Source: Blastopirellula marina
GTDB lineage: Bacteria; Planctomycetota; Planctomycetia; Pirellulales; Pirellulaceae
Length of the DNA: 64,000 nt
Reading direction: 5' to 3'
Assembly: GCF_002967715.1 (NCBI RefSeq)
Contig: NZ_PUIA01000003.1
Coordinates: 57,521 to 121,520 of the forward strand
Below, piece by piece: positions 37,762-46,892 of this stretch. The notes beneath the pieces are model-generated. The model ran no database searches. It saw nothing but the letters and a program-made list of their open reading frames with translations, and had not been told where the DNA came from. Position 1 is the first letter of the stretch; each line of letters begins with the position of its first letter. The translations under genes were made by a program, and so were the position numbers.

Positions 37762-39606
37762 CTACTTAATCTGGAACTCAATCGAGGCCTGGCCGAACTT
37801 GTCGGCGGCCGAATCACGGACCGTCAATTCTAGCCGATAGGTGCCTGCCGGGATATTCTCAGGCATGTACAGCCGGTACGGCACGTAGAAGTCGCGGCGA
37901 CGCACGCGGCAACTGTCTTTGACTTCCGGGAACTGACGGGCATCGATCCGGCGACCCGATTGATCGTAGATCTCGTAGTTGCTTTGCAGAGTCGTTTCAA
38001 ACTTGCCGCCGTTGTCGCGGCTGGTGAAGTTCTCGATCTCGACGTACAGCAGCACTTCTTGCTTCGGTTGGAAGTCGTGCGAAGGGAACGGCTTGAATTG
38101 ACCGAAGCTGTCGACGCTTTGAATGAATTCCAGGTTCCGCAGTTCCAGCGGGCTGGCCGCTTCCAGGTGCGACATCGCACGGCGGAACGAACCCAACGCC
38201 AGCGTGTGGCGACGTTCGACCGGAATGTCCTCTACCTTCATATAATCGGCCAGGCCGAACAGTGTGTTGCTCCACACCTCTTGCTCTTCGGAGGTCAGGC
38301 CGTCGACCTTTTCCATCGCGTCGGACTTGCGATTGGCAATCAGGTATAGCATTCGCAGACGTAGCTGAGCGATGGTGCGTTCTTCTTCCGAGGCCCGCGT
38401 ATCGGTGGCTACGCGTTCCAGCTTTTGAATGGTGTCGTCGATCAGCTTTTCCCAACTGCCGGCGTCGGACTCCTCTTGGTTACGGGCCGCCCAGTAAACA
38501 ACCGTATTGCCGCGGCGAGTATCCGCGACCCAGCCGCGTCCCTTCAAGTCGAAGAGAATCGCGTGCATTTCATCCAGGCTCAAGATGCTTGGATCAGGCG
38601 AAGTCTTCGACTGCTCGGAGGCGAACTGTGCTTTGTACTCTTTGTACAACGCTTCCAACGAAAGTTGGCTCCGCTGCCACAGGATTTGCATCGCGCGGTA
38701 TTCGACACGCGTGAGCTGGCTGACCGCTTCTTCTTCCTGCGATAGCGGGACGGCCTTTGGTTTGGGGCCGGCTGTCTTGTCTGGCAGATTCTGCGGGTTC
38801 CGTTTCATGTCCGCGATGGCGGCGGCCTGAACGTCTTCCGGGTAGAGACCTTCCGAATGGGCATCCATCTCCGGCACATAGGCGGCCAGCTGAACGCCCG
38901 TGTCTCGGCGGATCTTCTCTTGCGGCGGCGCAGTTGCCAGCGCTTCGGGCGAAGTCTTGCCGCGGTCGAGATCGATCGTGCGGGGGTAGCCGGAAGGATC
39001 GACCTGAGCCAGGTGCGACGTGTCTTCGTTCATGTTGGGGGACGGCAACCGCTTGGGCTGTTCGTTGGCCGCATCACTGGCGTCAGGTGTTTTCAGGTGT
39101 CGCTGCACCAGATTGTTGGCGTACTGGTCGAGCATGTCCGCTTTGCTGGTGTCTTCCTTCTTCACGACTGCTTGCGGCTTAGGACCGAAGACCGGTTCCA
39201 GCTTCGAGAGCAGTTCTTCCCACTGGGCATCGCTGGCCGAAGCGAACTCGCTGAGGATTTGCTTCTTGTCTTCAATCGGGAGCGATAACGCTTCTACGCG
39301 GGCAACGTAAGTCTTGGATTCCGGGGCCGCAGTCGCTTGTTGTTGCTCTAGCTCTGCCATACGAGCTGCCAGCTTCTTGCCGAAGGCCACGTCGCTGCTT
39401 TCCGACCTGGCCAACTCGTGCTGTTTGGGCTTTTCCGTTTCTGGCATGGTCGAATGCTTCGCCGCCGGTTTCGACGAGACGGCTTGCTGATTGAGATAAG
39501 AGTTGAGCGAACTCGGATCCTGCACGCTACGATTCCAGCCGCTCATGCAGCCAGTCAGGAGGACGGTCAGGGAGACAACACTCGGGAGGATAATCTTCGA
39601 CATCAT
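37762..39606 (-). CDS. Lipoprotein with embedded BlaI-like winged-helix segment
   Basis: The protein has about 614 residues from ATG 39606 (ATG 39603 also possible), giving MMSKIILPSVVSLTVLLTGC with the lipid-bearing Cys at residue 20. Residues 60-290 are acidic, low-complexity and helical. Residues about 297-374 read LTRVEYRAMQILWQRSQLSL, then LDEMHAILFDLKGRGWVADT and RRGNTVVYWA. This is the layout of a BlaI/CopY winged helix. The C-terminal ~120 residues form a beta-rich domain (VLLYVEIENFTSRDNGGKFE; TYRLELTVRDS). Function is unknown. It lies upstream of solA in one operon. Confidence 0.75.
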   Translation of the reverse strand: MMSKIILPSVVSLTVLLTGCMSGWNRSVQDPSSLNSYLNQQAVSSKPAAKHSTMPETEKPKQHELARSESSDVAFGKKLAARMAELEQQQATAAPESKTYVARVEALSLPIEDKKQILSEFASASDAQWEELLSKLEPVFGPKPQAVVKKEDTSKADMLDQYANNLVQRHLKTPDASDAANEQPKRLPSPNMNEDTSHLAQVDPSGYPRTIDLDRGKTSPEALATAPPQEKIRRDTGVQLAAYVPEMDAHSEGLYPEDVQAAAIADMKRNPQNLPDKTAGPKPKAVPLSQEEEAVSQLTRVEYRAMQILWQRSQLSLEALYKEYKAQFASEQSKTSPDPSILSLDEMHAILFDLKGRGWVADTRRGNTVVYWAARNQEESDAGSWEKLIDDTIQKLERVATDTRASEEERTIAQLRLRMLYLIANRKSDAMEKVDGLTSEEQEVWSNTLFGLADYMKVEDIPVERRHTLALGSFRRAMSHLEAASPLELRNLEFIQSVDSFGQFKPFPSHDFQPKQEVLLYVEIENFTSRDNGGKFETTLQSNYEIYDQSGRRIDARQFPEVKDSCRVRRRDFYVPYRLYMPENIPAGTYRLELTVRDSAADKFGQASIEFQIK

Positions 39607-39752
39607 TCGCTCAGGCTTCCGTTGATGGCGCGCGCGGGCGCAGGCCTTCTTCCAAGAAACGGTCGGCGGATAGTAGGAAAACCTCAAGATTGAAGCAAGA
39701 GATACCGAGAGGGGAATCTTGATGCGTGCTAGCGACCACCCTCTTGTTCACT

Positions 39753-39775
39753 CGCCCCCGCAGGGGAGAGGGGAC
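39753..39775. repeat. Family A hairpin abutting the holA stop codon
   Basis: CGCCCCCGCAGGGGAGAGGGGAC is a shortened copy with a GCCCCC/GGGGAG stem. It begins at the base after the holA stop on the minus strand. Confidence 0.55.
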
Positions 39776-40876
39776 TTAGCGCTGAGCGGTCGCTCTAGGT
39801 GGATCCATCGCTTTCGAGAACGAAACGATCAGCTTCTCCAAAGCCAGCCGCCCGCGGGCCTCTTGCGAGTGGCTTCCTTTGAGCGACATATCGAGCTCCA
39901 GCAGTTGCCGATAGAGACGACCACCGCGGATCTGACCGAGGGCTAACAGCCGCCGCTGGGCTTCTTCGAGCGCCTTAGGCCAGTTCGGGAAACCAGCTTC
40001 TTTGAGGGCATCACGTAGACTGACGGCATCACCGCGACGGCGTGCTCGTTGATAGATGCGTGTGGCGGCTGCGAAACGGCGGAGGCTCCAGGCAATCTGG
40101 CCGTACAGCTTCTGGGGCTTTTCGCCTGCTTGAAAGAGTCGATCGAGTTGGTTCAATGCTTCGGCAGTCTTACCTTCCACGGCGGCATCGACCAGGTGCC
40201 AGATCTCTTGCAACTGGCCACCATGAACCTGTTCGCGTACGAGGTCCTCGTTGATTGCTTCGTGAATGTCCACGAACAGCGAGAGCCGTGCGATCTCTTG
40301 ATCGATCAGTCCTAACTCCGTACCTAGCAGTTCCACCAGCAGGTGCGCGGCACCCACATTCAGTTTGGCATCGTGCTCCTCTTTCGCGCGGCGGACAAAC
40401 CACTTGCTCAGGGCGTCCATGTCGAGCGAGGTCTTCTTGCCGGACTTCTGCTCAGGCGGATTGCATTGAACCTGCAGACCGACCTCGTTGCACTTTTTGT
40501 AAAGCCGCGTGTTGGCCGCCCACTTCTCGACCTGCAGCACAAGGACCCCGCCAGGGCGTTTCTTTTCGAGAAACCCTTCCAGCTCGTCGCGATAGCGAGT
40601 CACGAACGGATCGGCATCTTCGACAATCGCTAAGCGCCTGCCGGAACTGCCAAACAAACTGACGGTCGAGACCTCGTCGGCCACATCGACCCACGTCACC
40701 ATGTTGCCGGCCAGTTTGCCGTAGGGGACATCGTTGTCATCGCCGAGCACCGCCTGACGGATCTTTTCGGTCGCCAGCCCGCGCAGGAAGGCATCGCGGC
40801 CGAAGACAATGCAAACCGAAGGAATGGACGCCGCGTCCGAGTCGAGAAAATCAAATGCGTGAACCGTATTTGCCAT
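39776..40876 (-). CDS. holA: DNA polymerase III delta subunit (clamp loader)
   Basis: The 366-residue protein opens the sliding clamp as part of the clamp loader. The layout is that of HolA: N-terminal domain with VCIVFGRDAFLRGLATEKI, then SLFGSSGRRLAIVEDAD, then an AAA+ lid-like part (LGLIDQEIARLSLF) and a helical collar (GEKPQKLYGQIAWSLRR; RGGRLYRQLLELDMSLKG). HolA sequences are poorly conserved, but these positions fit well. ATG 40876 is the only sensible start. It is 42 bases downstream of the secreted protein gene on the same strand. Confidence 0.88.
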   Translation of the reverse strand: MANTVHAFDFLDSDAASIPSVCIVFGRDAFLRGLATEKIRQAVLGDDNDVPYGKLAGNMVTWVDVADEVSTVSLFGSSGRRLAIVEDADPFVTRYRDELEGFLEKKRPGGVLVLQVEKWAANTRLYKKCNEVGLQVQCNPPEQKSGKKTSLDMDALSKWFVRRAKEEHDAKLNVGAAHLLVELLGTELGLIDQEIARLSLFVDIHEAINEDLVREQVHGGQLQEIWHLVDAAVEGKTAEALNQLDRLFQAGEKPQKLYGQIAWSLRRFAAATRIYQRARRRGDAVSLRDALKEAGFPNWPKALEEAQRRLLALGQIRGGRLYRQLLELDMSLKGSHSQEARGRLALEKLIVSFSKAMDPPRATAQR

Positions 40877-40918
40877 GGCACCAAGTTACCCGGTGCCGGG
40901 CCATTTGACTACCGGCGG

Positions 40919-42673
40919 CTATCGAATCGTAAACGGCATGGCTGCCTGGTCGTTCTGGCCGGAAATTGGGGCCAGCGAGCGAATTTGGGCTCGTGGAACG
41001 AGGCCGTCGTTGGCGATCGCTCGCTTCAGGACGAATTCGCCGACATTGCCAGAGCGGTCCCTGGCGGTTGCTTTCAGGAAGATATCAGCCGGCACTTCCG
41101 GGGTGATCTTCCAGATGTACTTGCCTGAGTTGGCAATCTCTTCGGCGATTGGCTTCCAGGGGCCGTCGGCCGACGATGCGTAGTACAGCGAAACAGGGCG
41201 ATCGGCCAGGTCGTTGTCGGTGGCGTTCCAGCTGATGTCCAGGTGCCCAACGTGCGGGCCTTCACCATACACTACGTTGGTGATCGTTGCGATCGGCTGA
41301 GTCAGGTCGACGCTCACCCAAATATCGGCCAGGTCGCCAGGTTGAGGACGTCGCCCGGTCAGGCCGTTCCCCCCTTCGACGACAATGCGGAAACCGTAAA
41401 TCCCTTCGGCCTGCACTTCGACATCAAATGGGCTTTGGCGATCGGGATCAGTGCCGCCTGGTTCCCACGTTTCGCCACCATCGCGGGTCACCCACAGTTC
41501 GATCTGACCGATGCCGGAAGGGCCGACCGTGTCGACGCCGTAGTTCAGCGCGAACCCTTTATGGTTGATCGCCTGCGGAGTCACGCCGGGTGGAAGACCG
41601 ACGGTCGAGTTCGCCCGGACGGTGGGGCGTTCAGGCTGGCTGGACGAAGCGACGGGTGGTTCCATCTTCATACTGGCCGGCTTGAACCGATCGTCGACGT
41701 TCTGCGGCAGCGGCGGAGCACTCATTCCGGCCATCGACTGCGAGGGCATTGCCCCAGGAGCTGGCTGCATCGGATTGTTTTGTACCTGCGCTTCTGGCTG
41801 GGGCATGACATTGTCGGTCGGCCACGGCACCGCTTGCTTGGGCGGCTCTGGCATCTCGATTCGGCGTTGTTGGAACGGATCGACCGGGATGTTACCACCG
41901 GCAAGCGACCCCTGGGCAGGCCCGGCCTGGCCTGGGGCTGGCCGGGGCACACCGTTCCACGATGGCTTCTGGGCAACCAGCGGGACGGAAACCGACTGCT
42001 GGGCAAAACCGACGTTGCCCGCTTTGTCGTAAGCGTCCAGGCGGATTTGCATGACACGGTCGGTGGCAATCGGAAAGAATCGCGTTTCGCCCGCAATCAC
42101 GCCGTCGGCTTGATACGCTTTGGAAGCATCGACCTGCACCGGCTGGAAGGGGGACTGCAGCGACGACTGATAGCTAAGCTGGATCTGCTCGGGGTCGATC
42201 GCTGGGTCGTGGATCGTCCACTGGGCGATCACTTCGCCACTTTCGAGTGCTTGCGCCTTAAGCGAGACCTGCGGTGTTTGCGTGTCGATGGCGACTTTCA
42301 GTTCAGGCCGGAAGTAACCATTGGTTTCGGTGGGACGACCGCTGGCATCGAACGTGCGAATCGCGAACCAATACTCGCCGTCGGCCTTGGCCTGGAAGAC
42401 GAACCGGTTCTGCTGCGAAGACTGGCGGTGATAGCCGACCCAGTTCGCGCCGCGATCATTCGAGACCATTAGTTGCACTTCCGGTGTCGAACCGGGGGCA
42501 TCAACCTGGTAAGGAATGCCAAACTCCATCTGCCGAGTCAGCACAGGTCCTCCATCGGGGGACGTTTCGCCAGCGGGTCGCTGGTTCTGCGCTGATAGCA
42601 CCGCTGGGCCGAGTGCCAGCATCGATGCTAGTACGCCAGCCGTGGCAGCGAGCAAGCGTGATTTGGCAACCAT
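40919..42673 (-). CDS. Secreted beta-sandwich protein (fibronectin/Ig-like)
   Basis: The protein has about 584 residues from ATG 42673, six bases after AAAGGG, giving the signal peptide MVAKSRLLAATAGVLASML. Ig/fibronectin-like units carry recurring TW/GY motifs: VSNDRGANWVGYHRQSS, WVTRDGGETWEPGG and YYASSADGPWKPIAEEI, each followed by an A-D/TA-D-x-(A/S)GN strand such as ARDRSGNVGEF. A Pro/Gln-rich linker lies in the middle (about 255-350). It probably acts at the cell surface; no catalytic motif is visible. It is a planctomycete-type protein of unknown function, upstream of holA. Confidence 0.75.
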   Translation of the reverse strand: MVAKSRLLAATAGVLASMLALGPAVLSAQNQRPAGETSPDGGPVLTRQMEFGIPYQVDAPGSTPEVQLMVSNDRGANWVGYHRQSSQQNRFVFQAKADGEYWFAIRTFDASGRPTETNGYFRPELKVAIDTQTPQVSLKAQALESGEVIAQWTIHDPAIDPEQIQLSYQSSLQSPFQPVQVDASKAYQADGVIAGETRFFPIATDRVMQIRLDAYDKAGNVGFAQQSVSVPLVAQKPSWNGVPRPAPGQAGPAQGSLAGGNIPVDPFQQRRIEMPEPPKQAVPWPTDNVMPQPEAQVQNNPMQPAPGAMPSQSMAGMSAPPLPQNVDDRFKPASMKMEPPVASSSQPERPTVRANSTVGLPPGVTPQAINHKGFALNYGVDTVGPSGIGQIELWVTRDGGETWEPGGTDPDRQSPFDVEVQAEGIYGFRIVVEGGNGLTGRRPQPGDLADIWVSVDLTQPIATITNVVYGEGPHVGHLDISWNATDNDLADRPVSLYYASSADGPWKPIAEEIANSGKYIWKITPEVPADIFLKATARDRSGNVGEFVLKRAIANDGLVPRAQIRSLAPISGQNDQAAMPFTIR

Positions 42674-42825
42674 GAACGACCCTTTAAACGATAGAGGACA
42701 CGACAACACAGTCTATCGGTCGTTGAGTCGTCCGCTTGATAGGGTCGCTCGTATGATACGCGTCAGCGAAGGCTGGCAAGCTTTGCCGGTCGTACGGCTC
42801 GTACCAGTCACTTAATACGTAACGT

Positions 42826-43782
42826 TCACGGCTGCTCGAGCAGGTCCATTTCGTAGCCGATGTCTTCGCTGCCACTGCGTGTGGCCATGCTCTGCAGAAG
42901 GGTGATCGAGGTGTTCTCGTCGACGTGGTAGGTGTCCTCGCTCATCACGCCCATATTGCCGGTCAGCATCGATTTGTTTCCAGTGGTCGAATACCGGTTG
43001 TTGTCGATCACCATCGTCCCTTGCGGGCTGTCCACGTCGTAGTTCTCGGCCGGATCGGTCCAGTCGAAGCCCAGGCCATGGATTTCGACCACCATCAATA
43101 TGGTGTCGTGATCGTCGATGGCCTGAGACCGAGTCGTTGACTTCTCGTGCGGAAACATTGTCCGCTTACCCACAACAGCGGCGAAGTTGGTCGACGTAGA
43201 GCCTGGCGAGTTGTCGATCTCGCTGCGGTAAACATCCGGCATGCGGGTAGTCACCTCAACGTTCGCTGGCGAATTCCACGGTTCGTCGAAGTTATACTGC
43301 TGGTACAGATCGTTTCGATCCAGTTGCGGCAGAATCATCACCCGCCACGAGTGGGTTGGCTTTCCCTTGTCGTCGGTGAAGTAGGCCGGCGGATACGACC
43401 CGTGCTGGTCGTGGTACGCGTTGAGGGCCTGGACGATCCGCTCGATCTTCGCCAGCGAAGCCCGATTCAAACTGTCTGTTCGCATCTGGTTGGCGGCCGG
43501 AATCGCTACCCGGAAGATCAACACCATCGCCAGAAAGATGACCGAGAAGCAGGCGATCGAACCACCCAGAATCCCAATCAGTGTCCCCAGGGCGACGCCG
43601 CTGTTATCTTCCGCCGAGCGGCGGGTACCGACTCGCGAATGCCCCATGTCGGCAGTTGCCATGGGGTCGCCAGGTATGGTGATGGTCTTCGCGCATACGG
43701 CACACGGCCCGGTTTGGCCGGCATAGCGATCAAGGACCTTCATATGGGTCCCGCAATGAGGGCAATCGAACGAGATAGGCAT
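42826..43782 (-). CDS. Zinc-ribbon DUF1559-like membrane protein
   Basis: The 318-residue protein starts with a zinc ribbon (FDCPHCGTHMKVLDRY; GPCAVCAKTI, two CxxC pairs at about 7-10 and 28-31). One membrane helix lies near 68-95. The exported part has DUF1559 features: LAKIERIVQALNAYHDQHGSYPPAYF, SWRVMILPQLDRNDLYQQYNFDEPW. The usual prepilin leader is absent and replaced by the ribbon. Function unknown. It sits between eda and the secreted protein gene on the same strand. Confidence 0.8.
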   Translation of the reverse strand: MPISFDCPHCGTHMKVLDRYAGQTGPCAVCAKTITIPGDPMATADMGHSRVGTRRSAEDNSGVALGTLIGILGGSIACFSVIFLAMVLIFRVAIPAANQMRTDSLNRASLAKIERIVQALNAYHDQHGSYPPAYFTDDKGKPTHSWRVMILPQLDRNDLYQQYNFDEPWNSPANVEVTTRMPDVYRSEIDNSPGSTSTNFAAVVGKRTMFPHEKSTTRSQAIDDHDTILMVVEIHGLGFDWTDPAENYDVDSPQGTMVIDNNRYSTTGNKSMLTGNMGVMSEDTYHVDENTSITLLQSMATRSGSEDIGYEMDLLEQP

Positions 43783-43862
43783 GAGCTCTGCGCGGTAGCA
43801 AGATGAGTCAGGATCGTAGCGTCTTAGTTCATCGTATCGGTACCCCAGGCAGGGAACAACTA

Positions 43863-44507
43863 TTACGCTCGGAATCGTTGGACGATCTCGACATACTGCC
43901 TGGCCAGGTCACGAATGCGGTCCATGTTGCCGCTATCAATGGCCGACTTCTCGACCAGCGAGCCCCCAACACCCAATGCACACGCACCCGCTTTCAGGAA
44001 CTCCTCGGCCGTATCCAGATTCACGCCGCCGGTGGGCATCATGCGAACCTGGGGCAGGGGACCCTTGAGCGATTTCAGATAACTGGGGCCGGTCAGGTCG
44101 GATGGGAAGATCTTCACCACGTCCGATCCGGCCTGCCAGGCTTTGACTACTTCCGTTGGGGTGAGTGCGCCGGCCATCATGGCTTTGTCGTAGCGATGGC
44201 TGATCTCGATGGTCGGCAGGTCGACAATCGGCGACACAATAAACTCGGCCCCGGCCAAGATCGCGATACGAGCCGTTTCGGCGTCGAGCACGGTGCCGGC
44301 CCCCAGTTGAATCTGATCGCCAAAGCGGTCGGCGACATACTCTAATACCTTGTGCGCTTTGGGGACGGTAAAGGTGACTTCAATAGCCGTCACACCTCCG
44401 TCGACCAGGGCCTGAGTCACGTCGGCCAAGATTTCCCCATTGTCTGCCCGGATGACGGCGACAATTCCCGTGGACGAGATTTTTTGAATGGTTTCTTCGC
44501 GTGACAT
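43863..44507 (-). CDS. eda: KDPG / KHG aldolase
   Basis: The 214-residue class I aldolase splits 2-keto-3-deoxy-6-phosphogluconate into pyruvate and glyceraldehyde-3-phosphate, or the related hydroxyoxoglutarate. The Schiff-base lysine is Lys132 in VVKIFPS, the catalytic Glu is Glu43 in AIEVTF, and Arg20 lies in AVIR. GAGTVLD and PTGGVNLDTAEEFLKAG complete the barrel. EVTFTVP replaces the EVTLRT of E. coli Eda, so the phosphate contact differs and substrate could too. It is the first gene of a run of minus-strand genes. Confidence 0.92.
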   Translation of the reverse strand: MSREETIQKISSTGIVAVIRADNGEILADVTQALVDGGVTAIEVTFTVPKAHKVLEYVADRFGDQIQLGAGTVLDAETARIAILAGAEFIVSPIVDLPTIEISHRYDKAMMAGALTPTEVVKAWQAGSDVVKIFPSDLTGPSYLKSLKGPLPQVRMMPTGGVNLDTAEEFLKAGACALGVGGSLVEKSAIDSGNMDRIRDLARQYVEIVQRFRA

Positions 44508-44732
44508 AATCAGATCGCCCTAAATGGTCTTCAAGTAAGAAGATACGAGTAGGGTTAGCCTAGCTGCCGGCGGCTGGCCTTGTCAATTTGCTGATCGGGC
44601 CTGGGCAATCCGGGCGAATGATTGGACGAGGTTACCGTTTATGGAAATAATAGGGGTTTGAAGGCCTGCCCGCGCTACCGGTATGTTTACGGCATGGGTC
44701 GGCAATGACGAGTTAGTACTTCCTGGGAAGCG

Positions 44733-45026
44733 ATGGAAAATCAATATCTGCAGTTAGCATTCGCAGTATTCCTATTAGCCGCATGCATCCTAGGATTGGC
44801 ACTAACGTTTCACCTTCTGAGAAAATGGCGCGAATACTCGGACGAGGACCAACACAACCCCGGGACGATGCTATCAAAGTTCCGCGAAATGCATTCACGG
44901 GGTGAGCTATCGGACGAGGAATTCCGAAAAATAACAACGGACATGAGAGCCCGAATCCAAGAGCCTGCAACAGTTTCGGAAGAGACAGAGATCGTCTTTA
45001 CCGAAGATGCCAGCAAGGCGGATTAG
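44733..45026 (+). CDS. Small membrane protein with SHOCT-like C-terminus
   Basis: The 97-residue protein has one membrane helix (about 8-28, FAVFLLAACILGLALTFHL). A cytoplasmic SHOCT-like segment follows, LSKFREMHSRGELSDEEFRK, with an acidic tail. SHOCT segments are short oligomerisation motifs. Function unknown. The base composition here is noticeably more AT-rich than in neighbouring genes. Confidence 0.65.
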   Translation: MENQYLQLAFAVFLLAACILGLALTFHLLRKWREYSDEDQHNPGTMLSKFREMHSRGELSDEEFRKITTDMRARIQEPATVSEETEIVFTEDASKAD

Positions 45027-45398
45027 GGATTATTTGTCCGGTTTTGCGAAACACAATCGCACAAACCAAAACATCGTTTCGTATTGCGAGGTGTGGTGCC
45101 TGGGAGGCCAACCAATGAGGATCACTTGCGTGATTCTCTCTTCGCCCATGCGAAGCGGTATCAGCGTAGGACGTTGCCATTCGTTGGATAGCGACTACTG
45201 CGGCTGAAGAATACGGCTCGAACTCTTTGCGGACAAGGATGCCCCCAGGCCAAACGGCTTTCACCAGCTATGGCCAGTCGAGCAGCACGTGGAAATAACA
45301 ACAGCCCTGGCCGGCACAAGCATCAAGAGAATTGCCTCAAGGTCCCCAAGCCTGCTGCCAGGTAAGCTGTTCCAAGCGAAGCCGAAAGGAGTTAATTC
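45027..45398. other. Intergenic region upstream of clpX
   Basis: These 372 bases contain only short overlapping ORFs without convincing codon use or start signals. I see no clpP and no RNA gene. The clpX ribosome binding site AAAGGAG lies at its right end. Confidence 0.5.
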
Positions 45399-46688
45399 AT
45401 GCCCGCAGGAAATGATGTTGGTGGAACTCGCCACAATAGCACCAACAAGAAAAATGCATTTTGCTCGTTCTGTCGTCGTAACTACCGCGAAGTAGGTCCT
45501 TTGGTCGAAGGTCCTGGCGACGTTTACAACAACGTATACATTTGCGGCGAATGCATCGATCTGTGCAAAGAGATTCTTGAGAAAGAGAATCGTCGCCGTG
45601 GTTCCGGCAACAAGCTGTTCAACAAGATCCCCAGCCCTCGCGAAATCATGAACAGCCTTAACGAATACGTTATTGGCCAGGATGGTGCGAAGAAGGTGCT
45701 GTCGGTCGCCGTGCACAATCACTACAAACGATTGGTTGTCGGTCACGAAGGTTCCGATATCGAGATCGAAAAGTCGAACATCCTGCTGGCCGGTCCGACC
45801 GGTAGCGGTAAAACGCTGATGGCTCGTACGCTCGCTCGTATCCTGAACGTGCCGTTTGCCATCGGCGACGCCACCACGCTGACCGAAGCCGGTTACGTTG
45901 GTGAAGACGTCGAGAACCTTCTCTTGAAGCTGCTGCACGCCGCCGACTTCGACGTCGAAGCTGCCCAGCGCGGTATCTTGTACATCGACGAAATCGACAA
46001 GATCGGTAAGACGTCGAACAACGTTTCGATTACCCGCGACGTTTCCGGTGAAGGTGTCCAGCAGGCCCTGCTGAAGATGCTCGAAGGAACCGTTGCCAAC
46101 GTTCCACCTCAAGGTGGCCGTAAGCATCCCGAGCAGCAGTACATCCAGATCGACACGAGCAACATCCTGTTCATCTGTGGTGGTACGTTCGTCGGCATCG
46201 AAGACATCGTCCGTCGCCGCATGGGTCGCAAGAGCATCGGTTTCGGTCAAGCTTCCGGCTTCAAGTCGGATGCCGACTCGGCCGAACTGATGCGAAACGT
46301 GACCAGCGACGACATTCTGGAATTCGGCCTGATTCCGGAACTGGTCGGTCGTCTGCCGATGGTTGCCTCGCTCGAACCGCTCGATCTGAACGGTCTGAAG
46401 AAGGTGATCACCGAACCGAAGAACGCTCTGGTCAAGCAGTACCAGACCCTCTTCGAGATGGAAAACGCCGAACTCGAGTTTACCGAAGAAGCGATCGAAG
46501 CCATTGCTCAGCGTGCCCTGGCCAAGGGAACGGGTGCTCGTGGTCTTCGCTCGATCATCGAATCGGTGATGCTCGACATCATGTTCGATTTGCCCGAACA
46601 AGAGCCTGGCTCCAACTACTCGATCACGCGAGAGATCGTCGAAGGTCGAGAGAAGCTTTTCAAAATGCCCGAAACGAAAAGTGCCTAG
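45399..46688 (+). CDS. clpX: ClpX, ATPase subunit of the ClpXP protease
   Basis: The 429-residue AAA+ unfoldase delivers substrates to ClpP. The zinc-binding domain has Cys22, Cys25, Cys49 and Cys52 (FCSFC and ICGECIDLC). Walker A is GPTGSGKT, the pore loop GYVGED, Walker B YIDEIDK, and the ClpP-contacting loop SIGFGQ, so it should dock to ClpP. AAAGGAG eight bases before ATG 45399 sets the start. clpP is not adjacent, unlike the usual clpP-clpX order. A strong terminator follows. Confidence 0.97.
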   Translation: MPAGNDVGGTRHNSTNKKNAFCSFCRRNYREVGPLVEGPGDVYNNVYICGECIDLCKEILEKENRRRGSGNKLFNKIPSPREIMNSLNEYVIGQDGAKKVLSVAVHNHYKRLVVGHEGSDIEIEKSNILLAGPTGSGKTLMARTLARILNVPFAIGDATTLTEAGYVGEDVENLLLKLLHAADFDVEAAQRGILYIDEIDKIGKTSNNVSITRDVSGEGVQQALLKMLEGTVANVPPQGGRKHPEQQYIQIDTSNILFICGGTFVGIEDIVRRRMGRKSIGFGQASGFKSDADSAELMRNVTSDDILEFGLIPELVGRLPMVASLEPLDLNGLKKVITEPKNALVKQYQTLFEMENAELEFTEEAIEAIAQRALAKGTGARGLRSIIESVMLDIMFDLPEQEPGSNYSITREIVEGREKLFKMPETKSA

Positions 46689-46725
46689 GTAATTGTCTCC
46701 TGAAAACCCCCTCCTTTTCTAAGTA

Positions 46726-46760
46726 CCCCCGCGTCAATCGCCCGACGCGGGGGTTTTTTT
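46726..46760 (+). terminator. Rho-independent terminator after clpX
   Basis: CCCCCGCGTC pairs perfectly with GACGCGGGGG around an eight-base loop, followed by seven Ts. It lies 38 bases past the clpX stop. Confidence 0.9.
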
Positions 46761-46763
46761 GTC

Positions 46764-46798
46764 ACTAGTTTTCCGTTTTAAGTGTTCTGTTTTCAGCG
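46764..46798. repeat. Family D repeat, reverse orientation
   Basis: Read on the minus strand it is CTGAAAACAGAACACTTA followed by AAACGGAAAACTAG, close to the units at 23248 and 27322. It lies directly after the clpX terminator. Confidence 0.55.
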
Positions 46799-46892
46799 AG
46801 AGGGACTGGGGCGTTCTCGACGATTTCTGCCTTGAATCGTACAATCACGGTCCTTATCCCCTCGCGCATTAAAAGCTTTCACGAGACGCCCC

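Noticed and set aside
45007..45207. 66-residue ORF between the SHOCT-like gene and clpX
   Set aside because: It overlaps the end of the upstream gene, lacks a ribosome binding site and has Cys/Ser-rich, non-protein-like composition.
45261..46601. 446-residue minus-strand ORF covering clpX
   Set aside because: It is antisense to a clear clpX with an intact zinc domain and terminator.
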